Shown: piece after piece, positions 22,221-33,062 of the stretch | Layout of the letters: each line of letters begins with the position of its first letter | Numbering within the stretch: position 1 is the stretch's first letter | Source of the DNA: Tamarix chinensis | Taxonomy: Eukaryota; Streptophyta; Magnoliopsida; Caryophyllales; Tamaricaceae | Direction of reading: 5' to 3' | Assembly: GCA_030549775.1 (NCBI GenBank) | Contig: CM060171.1 | Span: 140,586,859 to 140,650,858 of the forward strand | DNA: 64,000 nucleotides | Notes under the pieces: generated by a model | The model's database searches: none | What the model was told of the DNA's origin: nothing | The model's input: only the letters and a program-made list of their open reading frames with translations | Position numbers and translations under genes: made by a program

Positions 22221-25200
22221 CTGCAAAACCCGTGTTTATCAATTAGTGTTCATCAATTGGAAGGACATAATTGGTATATTGAAATCACTAAGCCAAAAGG
22301 AAAATATTATTACCTAGCAACACGCTGCGAAAGACGATGGAAGGGCAAACTCTGAATAAAAACAATGCCCGGACCTGTAAGAACTGCAGTCACAAGGTTG
22401 TCACCCTGCCATGTGGTGGACGAGCAATACATTCAGATAAAGTAGCATCCAATTAACAAGCTGTGAATGAAAATAGTAAAGTTTGATCCAAATTGACTGT
22501 CTTAGGGAGATTTCTCATTTTGACAGACCAATGGCGCCAAAGAGGATGCATAGACTAAGGAGCAAAATTCCCTACAAAATCAATAATGTCCCTAAATTGG
22601 TGGAAACGACCTCGAAAATGTGCAAGGCAAAAGGTTATAGAGCAAAGATCAGGAAAAATGCCACCCTATGCCCATAACTAGTAACTCGCTTGTCTTGCAT
22701 TGTAATTCTATCACAGGAAACACTATTGTATTATATATATGAAGTTTTTATACATAATACTAAAAACGTACTAGTGTAGTGCCTACGGTTAATGTTGCAG
22801 GCCTAGTTTTAGGATATATAGTTTCCACTATTTGAGTTGAGGTAAAGCTCCAGAAATTAGAAATTAGGGAGGAGATAGCTAGACAGGAGAGGAGAAACTT
22901 TTTATTAATTTCTGTTTTCCTTTTCCATGAACTTCAGCCCCATTTATAGACATGATAGACAAAATAAAATCACCGTAAAATAATTGGACTTATCTTGACA
23001 ACAGATAGCTTCTACAACATTATAAACTATTATAGTAAATTAAACTCATTATTGAAATATAGAAACTAATTATATGACTCTACAATTGGACCTAAGCTTA
23101 AATTGTGATGTGGGCTTCACTAAATTTAGGTTCATATCAATACTATGCCCTTGGAAAACAACATTATACTCAATGTTGATGTTGAAAGAAAAATTCTTAG
23201 TTGAATTGACGCCAAAGCATGAGTCCGGTTCCCCTTCTCTTCATTGTCTTCAGCAAAACACTACAGTGAGTATAGCACACCCAACCACATTTGGCCAACC
23301 AGATTAAAAATAAGCATACTATTCTCAATTAATAGAAGTTACTTCAGTAATCAATACTAGAATGCAATAGGGTGATCAGCAACATGTGGCACTAAGCTCT
23401 CAGTAACCGATCGACCAAGGTTCATATATGAGGCTAAATATCCTCCAACACCAAGTGTCCACAATGCTTGAGGTGTACACTTTATCTCAAGTGCACCTGT
23501 ATGAATCAAAAGCAATGGCAAGGTGCGGGTCATTATCTACGTCACAATCTTTGACATACATAGCATGAGGACCTTTGGATCTAAACATGATATATCCATG
23601 ATCATCCATATTTCCATTGTTGTCCTCAACCACAAATCTAATTATCTTACCATCTCCCCCCCCCCAATCAAGCCAACCGCATAGACCGCACATACAATTT
23701 CCATTAGCAACAAATAATCACTGACCATCAAGCAATCATGCTTAGCACATGTAAATATCATCCAAAGGCGTCTAATTCTTCAGCGAATGAGTTAGCATGT
23801 GGTCCACCTAATTGAAATTTATAGAATTCCCGGGAACCATAATCAAACTTAAAATATTGATTTTCAAAGGCATGAATTGTATCACCATTTTGGGTATGAT
23901 TCTCAACCATCATAATATATACCCAATCAGTTCAAGTGTGTATACACTATCATTTTCAATGCCTGATAAAATTAGACGAGTCTTCATGTGTCTAAGTGAA
24001 ATGATATAGGCATCAACAATATGAACAACATTACTTCCAATCCACCATTTGACAAATCCATCATTGGAATTTGCAAATTATGAACTCATTAATAAATGGA
24101 TTAAATGTGACAGCAAGCAGGAGTCGTCAGACATTAAGATCATCTTGGAGTTTGGCCATAGCAAAATAACTAAAATAGTCAAGGTTATCAATACCATACT
24201 GATATATATTACCGTACATACTTAGGGAGATTGCGATGACTCGCCTCCCCAATGGTTTAGATTCAGCTGTAGCATTAAGGGCTCACTAATAGCGACATTG
24301 CAGAAGCTCATATAACTTTTGGGTATTTCATCAAATACATCATGGACATCACACGAAAAGCAACTCATATCACAACAATGGGTCTGGATCTTCCCTTGCA
24401 GATCCAAGAACAAATCATTAAAGTATTTTGACTAATAACACAATATTTTCCTTACCATGCAATTAGGTCGACTAGTATCTTCATTAAGAATATTCCAGTC
24501 ACCTAAATTCCCAGAAGCAAGTAATGAAACCCGTCACCTTAATAGGCACCAAGTTGTCGCGCATTGATCCTAGATTACCAACAAATTTTACCCTCCTGTT
24601 GTCTCAGCTGCTACTAACTTGATGTGTTTTACCGCATCAAACTACACCACATCGACAATAGTCATCCTTCCCCATGCAACCTGAAACCACGTCATCATCT
24701 ATGGACTCCACGACAAGTTCGCCTTTACAAATTAGCTTCGCACCACCTACTTCCCATAACCCATTGTTTGGTGAGGTCGTATTAGCAACAACCACAACGA
24801 CGTCATTAACAAGTATGGCTCTGCTCATTATAGTTGTTGTAGTCTCCTATTCTCTTCCAAGTTGTCTCCACCTTCGAATCCATCAACAATGGAAGCTTCA
24901 CACCTCACTTCTGAATCAACCAAAAATTTAGAATGTGCATCATTCTCAATCAACTTCTTTGTATTATCTTCAGGATTCAAAGGTTCATACATGGTGGGTT
25001 CAAGGGCTTTGTGCCAAAGGTTTGCCATGTCTATGGCCAAATCTGGCCCAATTGAAGACAGAATGTTCGATCTAGGAGCTTGTTTGCAGTTGGGCTCATC
25101 ATCCTCCACCATCGATTGATTTTGAGGTTCTCCTAGCATCTTTGATCCTAAATTCTTCAAATCTAACTTGAAAACCTTGCACCATCTCATTACCGTCCTC

Positions 25201-28200
25201 ATTTTTTTCTTCCATTAGCTTTGTTGTATTATTCTCTAAAAATGAAGTTGACAGAGGTTTAAGTTTTTTTTCTTCTTATGGCTCTACTAGTGATGATGGC
25301 TGCGAATTTTTTATGCTCTCTGGTAGAGGTGGGGATGATAGTAGTGGTTGTGGGTTGGTTTTGGTGTGCGGCAGTTGTTGGTATGAGACACTGGTGTTTA
25401 GTGATTGTGGCATAGATGTGTAGGTGGGTTGAATGGCAAGGGAAGCTACTGAGTTGCAGGTTCCTGGGTTTTCAGGTTCGGCTACCAATAATTTGTGGTG
25501 TTGGATTGAAGGAAGATGTGTGGTGAGGTCTTGTTTGAGTTTGGGCAAATGAATAAACTCATCTGAGTTGATCCTTTCATCTAGGACTACAAGGATTGTT
25601 CTCTTTGATTTGCATTTAACCCAGGTTGGTAATGCTCATCACAATAAAAACAGAGCTTGCATGTAGCATGCATCTCAGAGTAGGTAAGGTGGTGGATTGG
25701 TGGTGGGTGTGTGGGAGTGTTAAAGAAATGGCTTGAGTTTGAGTCATGGCTTCTATGGCACTCTCAATGAAAGCATCAATTGTTGCAAGCTTAGTTTTAG
25801 AATTGATAGTTTCCACTATTTGAGTTATGGTAAAGCTCCATAAATTAGATAGTAGGGAGGAGAAAGAGATAGCTAGACAAGAGAGGTGAAACTTTTCATT
25901 AATTTCTGCTTGCCTTTTCCATTACCTTCAGCCTTATTTAAAGAATGGACAAAAAAAATCAACCTAACAGAATTGATGACTTATATTGACAACAGGTAGC
26001 TTCTAGAACATTATAGACTATTATAATAAATTAAACTAATTACTGAAATATAGAAACTAATTATATGGCTTTACAGTTAGGCCTAAGATTAAATTGTGAT
26101 TTGGGCTTTACTAAATTTAGGTTTGTATCAGCTAAGGTGCCCGACTGCAGATCCCAAAATTTATTGCTTTCTTAACCAAGAGAAAAAGTGAAGAACAAAA
26201 ACAACCAAGTAATAGATAAATCAGTTTCCATTCGAAGAATGAAATGAGGTCAGTGTTAATAAAATGGAAAGCTTAAACAAAAGAGCAGAAAAGGAAAAAA
26301 GAAATAAACGAAAGAAAGAAGAAACAAAGTGGAAGAGAGAAGGGTTGGTTCTCTTTCTCTACCCTGTACCTCTGTTAAGTCGAATCAGAAAAGAAGATGA
26401 AACTTATTTCATTTGTATGCACGAAGCATGAACATAGAAAGACAAAATGAAATTACAGACCAACTTTAAATTTAGGTCCATAACTAGAAGTATAAGAAAT
26501 GAATATCAATTAAATTTTAGTGAGAGGGCCCGAGTTTTATTCCTCTGCTATCCTTGAAGCTATCGTTGGGATATGTGAACAGAGTCTCATACTGGCTAAA
26601 CATAGATACATGGGTTTGATTTCATGTTTAAAAGGGATTGGACTATTCCTCCTATTGGGTTAACCTTTTAAGATACTCATCTCCCAACAAATGGTATCAG
26701 AGCCAAGTCCCAAATATAGCAGTGTACGTACAAAGAAGAATCTCAAGGATAAACAGAATATGGAAGGTCCTGCGATAATGATAAATGGTATATATTATTA
26801 TTGGAGGAAAGGGGACCATGGATAATAGATGACAAGGATATGGACTTCCCTCAGGGAAAAGATTGTTGGGACATACGAAGAAAGCCTTGCATCAGCTAAA
26901 TACAGGATTGGTCGTCAGTTTATAAGGACCATGGATTATAGATGACAAGGATATGGACTTCCCTCAGGGAAAAGATTGTTGGGACATACGAAGAAAGCCT
27001 CCCATCAGCTAAATACAGGATTGGCCATCAGTTTATAAGTATTGGATTACTCTTGTAATTGAATTAATCTTTTGGGATGAAGCCTCAATTCCCTAACATA
27101 GGGACATACAAACAAAGCCTCGCATTGGCTAAATATGGGATTGGTCTTCGGTTTACAAGGATTGCCTTACTCTTGTAAATGAAATAATCTTTTGGGATGA
27201 AACCTCGATTCCCCAACATATGAATAACCATCGGAAAGCCTTATTCCCTTGAGGAAATGAAAGTAAGGCAGACATCACTGGAAAACATAGAGAGCTGAAT
27301 AACTAGCATTCCCAGAGGAAGTGACTTCCAGTAGCGAACTAAATTGAGCAAGCAACTTACCCCAAAGACTGCTCTTCTCATGGGACCGTTATATTTGATC
27401 TGAACATTGACTGAGCCCGTCAAGGCAACAATACAAGATACATCCACAGCAAGAACTTCACCCACCTCCAGGTTTTTCTGCACAACTTTTTAAAGAGGCA
27501 TATAATAAGTTCACGAAGTAGCATACTCCAACTGTATCTGAATCCAACAAATTTCCACTAAATTGAACAAATCACCAAGTATTGTATTTGAGTGCAGCAA
27601 AATTCTACAAAATTTTAACAAATCACCAAATATAACTCACGTGTCCCCTATCCTTTCAGCCATAGTATAACCACAGCTTTAAAACTGGTAAGTTCAGCTC
27701 CTCCTTAAGCAAACCCTTTCACTCAAAATACAATAACACAAGCAAAAAACTGTAGTTGAAAGCTAGATGAAAGATGATAATTTGCACAGGGTCTGTATTA
27801 TCGCTTGTGATCCAGTTGAATTGCAATACTTTTGATGCTCCAATTCCATTTCAATAATATTTTGAGTTTCCTCTCTGTAAAGTATTTGAAGGCCAAACTT
27901 ATAAATATGTTTTCATATCTAAATATAAGTAAAGAACAATGGAGCTATCCGATGGCCATTTCGCACCTAAGCATTCATTAATGGAATAAAGAAAGGCTGA
28001 AACTTCCAAGAATTTCCACAGACCAGGAAAGGATAAATACCCTATACATCCACCAAGGAGGCAGAGTAAGGAATGGAAATTCTCGGCTGAAATTGCATTT
28101 CATCATGTGCCTTTAGACTAGAATCAGATTAAATTAGTTTTATTCATAAATCTTGCATTCAATATAGATAAGAAATGAACTCCATTTTTTAATACATTGC

Positions 28201-31200
28201 GTGGATATAAACCCTATACAAATTGACAATATATCTTACTTCCATCTCTTTTCATTATTTAACACAAATCCATTTCATATTTTTATACTTTGTTCCAATC
28301 AGTTCCTAGCAATGGAGATGAGGCATATGCAGACCCCTGAGACCCTGCCTATGACGAGATTCAAACTGGGTTGTTATTGTTGTATAATTTGGTCCAAACA
28401 ATGAAAATGAAAATAGAAATTTAATTTGTTTGGATAAAAAATGGATTCCCATTTCTACTTCTAGTGGATTTTATTTCAAAGAAGTCTACGCATATCTTGC
28501 CCCTACCCTCTACCTTGTGAGGTAGCTCAAGAAGAATGGATTTTCTTTTGAGCTAACTTTGGAGGATACACAATGATGAGATCCTTCTAACTAGCTTTTT
28601 CTTTTTCCCTTCTTAAGCAAATGGAATGGAAGTCATGTATGTCATTACAATGAAAACTTGATCAGATATTTATGTAAAAAGTGAGCCACATCGTCGTCAT
28701 ACATTACCCCCCCTCCCCATCTGAATAATTCTACAATTATGCAGTCAGAATTATAGTTCCTCTTCACTTACAGAAACTCATCACTGTATTCATCAATTAT
28801 CAACCCAAAAAACATTTTGACAAGCAACATCAATAAAATTACAAAAAGGAGGAAATTATTAAGATAGATAAGCAAATCTGCCAGAACAAGATCTTAACCT
28901 ATAATAGTGAACTCAGGAATATTTAGAATAGGTCATCTTAAGAATTGTATCCTTGACAATCTACTTATAAGCATATCTAACATTGAACCCATAATGGAAT
29001 AATAAACACTCAAAAGACATAAAATTTTAACGGCATGTGACACTGAACTCACAACACAAAGTTAAAAAGCATGTAAAAAATACCAGATCCACCTCCAACG
29101 ATGAAGGCAAGCCCTTGCCCTGACAGCTTTTGTCGCAAAAATCCCTACATCAGCAAACATGGGCATGTCAAAGATAATTTAATCAATTAATCAGTACAGA
29201 AAATCTAACCAAACAAAAGGGGGACCGCTGATAAATCATAATCTGCTCTTTTATTTTCTGATTCTCATTCTTATTCACTATTTGCTGAGAAGGTGTAAAC
29301 CGTGTAATCACCCAGATGGGTAGGCAGGGCCAGAAAATGGAAATGCTAAAAGGTGTCCTACCTCTACTCCTGCTACAACATTGCGGCCCCTCGGATCAGC
29401 TGCATTACTAACTTTGACATCATTCACAGAGCAAAGAAACGCATCTGGCTACATAAAAAGTTCAATACAAGTCACTCATGCTGAACGATGGATCCAAAGG
29501 AAACACTCCAAGTTTGCATACTGAAAAGAGAAATGAAATAGGAGCAATTCATTTGCACCTGGCATAAAAGTTCTCCACCAAACATTGCTAGGTTAATCTA
29601 CAAAAATGAAATAGAAAGGGAATAGTTAACTAATCAGGCCAAGGGCCACCAAATACACAACAAATCAATTAATATGATAAGTGAAATCCAAGGACACATA
29701 CTGGTAGTATCCTTGCAACAGATGGAGCTGCAATGCCCACAAATCCATCACTTGAACCAGAATTCAGAAGAACAACGCTCGTCACAGTTCTGCCAAATAG
29801 CCATTGCCACACTCCTACCTCTACTTCAGGAATATAAACGTTCTCAATTTGAATGGATCCAGAGGTGTAGCACATAGAACCTGCAATTTTAACATAATTT
29901 TAAGAATAACACAGACCATGAAGTGGAGAAGAAAGCCATCTCTAAAGAAGAACAGAAAATTTGACTAAGAGAATCTAAAAACAATAATACATGATAGATC
30001 CAGAGAAGGAACCCAGAAGTAACTCTTAAGAAATACACTTGCACGTCTCTACTCAGATGATATGCAAATATATCTGTGCCCAAGAAGTAAAAATGTAGTA
30101 CAAAAGAAAGCCATCTGTATAGATAACACTTCAAATAGGATAATGATTTGGTATTTGTCGCACTAAGCTAATCATAAATTCTCTTCTTTCTTTTTTTCTT
30201 TCTTTCTTTTTCTTCACCCATAAATAGTAGCATAGAGAAAAATAAATTTGGAGCTGAGCCTTTTCTTCCTAAAAAGAACTGTAATCAAAGAATTTAGTAT
30301 CACTAATGCGACTTCACATGAGTGATAAGACAGTGCCAGGCAGCGTACCTGGCCTAGCAATAACCTTTTCTTGGGGGCTTCAGCATAATCTGACAGTCAT
30401 GGAACTCAAAAAGGTAAGAACTTAGACAAATGGACAACAGGTTGTAAAATCAAGCACAAGGACAGGATAAAATGATGCATTCACCTGAACAATTTGGGCT
30501 TCACCACCCAAAATCTGGAATGGTGTTACTGCATCTTGTGGGCTCTACAACACATGGACATTGGTATTAGCAAATCTTCAAGATGCATGATTACACACGA
30601 ACAATACTGTGCAGCACATTTCATAATTGAACTACAGAGAAATACCCATACTTCTTAATAGAACTACAGAGAAATACCAAAGACTTCCCCAAAGGATGAT
30701 CAAGCTCACAAGGCTTATGTCATCAATAAAAGAAAATAAGCAATGATTAACAACTAACAATTTAGCAAACTTGCTGTAGTCACAGCAGCCCCATTTTCGC
30801 TATAGTTTAAGGAAAAGATTGATTCATCAACCAAAGTGGGCATACGATCTTTCAAAAGGTTCCCTTACTGCAGGAGTTTCCAAACAGCAGTGTGTGACAA
30901 TAAGTGATATATGTTACACGAGACATATCAGATTTAACTGACTACGAGACCACCAGCAGCAGATTCAGAATGGTTACATCACAGTTGGTGTTTCTTTTAG
31001 GATCATATCCAAGTAATCTTTATATCCTATCAACAGCAACATTCCAGAAAAGAAAGAGCCCTAACTTTACTGTACAAAAGTGCCGAACTAATTCTATGAT
31101 GTTTTTTATCTCACATAGAGGATCTCATTACTTCACGTATGAGCTCAATCACTGCCCAAAAGATGGACCTGGATACACGATTTAATAACAAACAATAAAT

Positions 31201-31802
31201 TAAGAAGCAAGTGAAATGAAATTTCATCCCCCCCTTAGCATAAACAGGGGGAAAAAATCAAGTTATAACTGAGCGCATTGTCTTGCATCTCATTTCACAT
31301 TTCACAATTACTTATGTATCTATCTTTATAGTACCATGAGAATCAAGTAAAAACGTACTTTCCAATCCACCAATATCATGAAAGGAAAATTAGGTCTACT
31401 TCAGAGTTAGAATCTTAATAACATTGAGCCAATCGTTTCAAATCTTCGAACATAGTCTCAGTCAAGTCTTCAACTATAAGAGACACCTAAGCAGTCTAAT
31501 CATTTCAATCATTTCCAGAAGACGAAATCGCGGAATGTGAAAATTAAGAAAACGAAGTCTCCAAAACCATCATCAGCCTTTCCAGCACCCAGTTACTGAT
31601 CGAGACAATAAAAATAAAGATAACATCGAATCAAACCCTTGCTAGTATCACTACATCAAAATCCAGATCAAACAAATACGCTGGCAAAGTCGAAAATTAA
31701 GCGCGCTAGGTAAAATTCACAAATGTCAAATTGTGAGTGAGAGAGAGTTCTTACCTGATAGACATATGGTTGGAACGGAGTATTAAAGAAGGGAGCTGCC
31801 AT
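22106..31802 (-). CDS. AIM24: AIM24-family protein gene, ten exons, with a one-base frameshift in exon 3
   Basis: Joining ten exons on the minus strand gives an AIM24/TRAP-like-fold family protein of 281 residues if the extra base in exon 3 is ignored. Exons: 31755-31802, 30485-30544, 30349-30389, 29702-29880, 29559-29597, 29362-29448, 29084-29144, 27361-27485, 22314-22405, 22106-22220. All nine introns are GT-AG and phases match at every junction. Recognisable family blocks are the N-terminus MAAPFF, GSIQIENVYIPE, GVWQWLFGRTVTS, SDGFVGIAAPS, FGGELLCQPDAFLCSVNDVKV, QKNLEVGEVLAVD, YNGPMRRAVFG (about 203-213), GDNLVTAVLTGPG and SLPFHRLSQR. A hydrophobic C-terminal segment (about 257-278) ends in LLTDV, so it is probably a tail-anchored membrane protein. 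The yeast namesake is mitochondrial; the role of the plant protein is not established by the sequence. The start codon is in a good context (G at -3 and +4). As assembled, translation stops after 47 residues, so this is either a very young pseudogene or an assembly error. Confidence 0.92.
22314..22405 (-). CDS. AIM24: AIM24-like exon 9
   Basis: Thirty codons plus two bases, from GDNLVTAVLTGPGIVFIQSL through PFHRLSQRVA. It joins in frame to exon 8 (...AVFG|GDNLV...). Acceptor ATGGCAG, donor CTAG|GTAATA. It lies almost 5 kb downstream of exon 8 and would be missed by a gene model that does not allow the large intron. Confidence 0.92.
22793..23139 (-). repeat. 3' LTR of the intron-8 element
   Basis: Direct repeat of 25781-26130, about 80-85% identical by eye with small indels. 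Shared blocks include AGTTTCCACTATTTGAG, AGATAGCTAGACA and AAACTAATTATATG. The level of divergence says the insertion is old. Confidence 0.85.
25590..25780 (-). pseudogene. Decayed Ty3-gypsy gag fragment with a zinc knuckle
   Basis: Translation of the minus strand gives HATCKLCFYCDEHYQPG, matching the C-X2-C-X-X-C zinc-knuckle style (…GLC.CDEK..PGH.C…) of plant gypsy gag C-termini. The final Cys is lost and the frame breaks soon after. The gag N-terminus is missing, since the knuckle lies only about 130 bp from the 5' LTR. Downstream open stretches (for example 25276-25548 and 24828-25202) show no domain I recognise. Confidence 0.6.
25781..26130 (-). repeat. 5' LTR of the intron-8 element
   Basis: Partner of the repeat at 22793-23139. 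The minus strand begins TGATACAAACC and ends GCTTGCAACA. A TTTAAATAAGG motif in the middle may be its TATA box. Confidence 0.85.
26692..26704 (+). other. Primer binding site for initiator Met tRNA
   Basis: TGGTATCAGAGCC is the canonical plant LTR-element primer binding site and lies two bases after the CCCAACA end of the upstream LTR. Confidence 0.85.
26814..27039 (+). repeat. 113-bp tandem duplication spanning PPT and LTR start of the TRIM-like element
   Basis: Unit 26814-26926 is repeated almost exactly at 26927-27039, with the block GACCATGGAT...GTTTATAAG. Differences are limited to a few bases, so the duplication is recent relative to the LTRs. Confidence 0.85.
27361..27485 (-). CDS. AIM24: AIM24-like exon 8
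   Basis: Two bases plus 41 codons, starting VQKNLEVGEVLAVDVSCIVA and ending in YNGPMRRAVFG, the most recognisable AIM24 block. The acceptor AAAAG is weak in pyrimidines; the donor GGG|GTAAGT is strong. A 4,955-bp intron follows. Confidence 0.92.
29084..29144 (-). CDS. AIM24: AIM24-like exon 7
   Basis: Twenty codons, GFLRQKLSGQGLAFIVGGGS, plus one base that completes a valine codon with exon 8. Acceptor GATGTAG, donor CTG|GTATTT. Confidence 0.9.
29362..29448 (-). CDS. AIM24: AIM24-like exon 6
   Basis: Twenty-nine codons starting PDAFLCSVNDVKVSNAADPR and ending AGVE. Acceptor ATGTAG, donor GAG|GTAGGA. Phase 0 at both ends. Confidence 0.9.
29559..29597 (-). CDS. AIM24: AIM24-like exon 5
   Basis: Thirteen codons, INLAMFGGELLCQ, with acceptor TTGTAG and donor CAG|GTGCAA. 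Phase 0 at both ends. Confidence 0.9.
29702..29880 (-). CDS. AIM24: AIM24-like exon 4
   Basis: The longest exon: two bases plus 59 codons from SMCYTSGSIQIENVY to SVARILP. Acceptor TTGCAG, donor CCA|GTATGT. It carries the VGVWQWLFGRTVTSVVL and DGFVGIAAPS blocks typical of the family and is fully open. Confidence 0.92.
30349..30389 (-). CDS. AIM24: AIM24-like exon 3, carrying a one-base insertion
   Basis: Acceptor CTGTCAG and donor CCAG|GTACGC. The exon is 41 nt, whereas 40 nt are needed to keep phase with exon 4. Reading starts IMLKP and then enters a CCCCC run (plus strand 30373-30377). With four Cs it would continue QEKVIARPG, the expected family sequence. With five it reads PRKGYC and reaches TAG at 30354-30356. 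Confidence 0.88.
30485..30544 (-). CDS. AIM24: AIM24-like exon 2
   Basis: Twenty codons, SPQDAVTPFQILGGEAQIVQ, with acceptor TTGTAG and donor CAG|GTGAAT. Phase 0 at both ends. Confidence 0.9.
31755..31802 (-). CDS. AIM24: AIM24-like exon 1
   Basis: Sixteen codons from ATG at 31802, beginning MAAPFFNTPFQPYVYQ, which is the family's typical N-terminus. The donor is CAG|GTAAG and the exon ends in phase 0. The next intron is 1,210 bp. Confidence 0.9.
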
Positions 31803-32420
31803 GACGAAGAATTAACAGCACTGAAAAATCTCGAAAACCCACGCACAGAAGATCAGGCTCACAGAATTCAAGCTGCCACTAAAAATAAAATTTACAAAGC
31901 TGCGATCTGATCCTTTCAGCTAATTTCAGTTTCAATCAAATCCCCCAAACGTATTTCCTTTTTGTTTCGTGGGGGCAACGATAATTAAAGCAAATTGCCT
32001 GAACCCGGATCGGATGGCGTTGAGAAATTAAATTCCCAATAAGTTACCCCTGACTTTACTTTTAATTCCTTCTAAGGCCTTCACTTTTTTAGGCCAAAAA
32101 TCATCTTCGGACGGTTTATTAATTTTGCAACCTGCAATGGCAAATCTGTCTACTCAGTCGAGTAAAATTATCGTCGTGCCATGATGTGCCATCAGACAGC
32201 AGCGTTACACGTTGGAGACGTTGATGATTTGTCAGTCTTCTACTGGCTACTATGTTTAACTTGGCGTGGCAAGTCAACCTTGCTCGAACTAACGACGACG
32301 GTAGCGGTTCCTCGACACTCGATCGGGAAGCCTGGTCCTGCGGCACTGGTTAAGAGGGAAGTGTTGGACTCTATTTGTATTTGGTTTAAGGTCAAATGCG
32401 CATGGCGCAATTTCAACCGT
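31803..32420 (-). promoter_or_regulatory. Upstream region (5' UTR and probable promoter) of the AIM24-like gene
   Basis: The 160 bp before the ATG read as an ordinary 5' UTR with no in-frame coding signal. Beyond about 31960 the DNA is less AT-rich than the surrounding intergenic sequence, with several CpGs (32130-32420). I see no convincing TATA box. The extent is inferred from position only. Confidence 0.4.
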
Positions 32421-32639
32421 ACGTCAGATATTATTTAGTAGAATTATCAGAAAAATAAAAAATAGATTTATTATTTCTAAAATTAATTATATAAATAGAT
32501 ATTTATGTTAGTACACTTTTGATAAAAAAAAAGGTTATAGTAAAAAATGGTAACGAAGCATAACACATTAATTGTAAAATATAAGGTACATATAATAAAA
32601 TATAATAATGGAGAAAAGTAGGATCATATAATGTTAAAC

Positions 32640-33062
32640 TATAATAATAATATCGATCATACCATAATAAAACATGAAACGCATGGTAATGAAACACCAG
32701 ACATATCGTAGTGAAAAATAATAATCGGGAGAAGTATAATTTTATAATGTTGGTGAAATATAAATTATATCATAGTGAAATACAAATCATATTGCGGTGA
32801 AACACATAATATACTATAGGAAAACATGAAACACCAAACACAACATGCATTGTGAAACACTAAGAGTAATCATGGTGAAGCATAATAATAATTAATATTA
32901 ATTAGATCATGGTGAAACACCAAGTATATCGTGGTAAGAAATAATAATGGCGATATGTATTATTACATAATATTAGACCATGATGAAACATCTAGTACAA
33001 TATGATGAGAAATGAAGAATATCATGGTGTGAAACATCAAGTGTACCACGGTAAAATATAAA
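32640..33062. repeat. Degenerate short tandem repeat (ATGGTGAAACACC type)
   Basis: More than ten imperfect copies of a 22-35-bp unit approximating ATCATGGTGAAACACCAAGT, with AT-rich spacers. No coding frame. Confidence 0.75.

Larger units (their letters stand above)
22793..26130 (-). mobile_element. LTR retrotransposon, Ty3-gypsy-like deletion derivative, inside intron 8 of the AIM24-like gene
   Basis: Two direct repeats of about 350 bp bound a 2.6-kb interior. On the minus strand both LTRs run from TGATA to TGCAACA. The bases before the 5' LTR (TTAGC) and after the 3' LTR (TTAAC) agree at four of five positions, fitting a diverged target-site duplication. A PPT-like purine patch (CCAAGGG) precedes the 3' LTR. 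Just inside the 5' LTR the minus strand encodes a decayed gag zinc knuckle reading CKLCFYCDEHYQPG, the form seen in plant Ty3-gypsy gag. I find no protease, reverse transcriptase or integrase, so the element is non-autonomous or internally deleted. Confidence 0.8.
26564..27218 (+). mobile_element. TRIM-like miniature LTR element with tRNA-iMet PBS
   Basis: The first LTR-like unit (26564-26689, about 126 bp, CGTTGGGATAT...CCCAACA) is followed two bases later by TGGTATCAGAGCC (26692-26704), the primer binding site complementary to plant initiator Met tRNA. A purine patch (CAGGGAAAAGA) sits directly before TGTTGGG units at 26864 and 26977. Complete or partial LTRs follow at 26864-26926, 26977-27098 and 27099-27218. 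The size and absence of coding capacity fit a terminal-repeat retrotransposon in miniature. It lies in intron 8 of the AIM24-like gene, next to the gypsy-like element. Confidence 0.75.

Noticed and set aside
24828..25202. 124-codon minus-strand frame inside the intron-8 element as an independent gene
   Set aside because: It lies between paired LTRs, has no recognised domain and no gene-like surroundings. Treated as element interior.
30904..31185. 93-codon plus-strand frame in intron 1 of the AIM24-like gene
   Set aside because: No recognisable domain, antisense within an intron, and composition like neighbouring non-coding DNA.
32119..32346. 75-codon minus-strand frame upstream of the AIM24-like gene
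   Set aside because: No domain and no splice partner; it more likely belongs to the promoter region.
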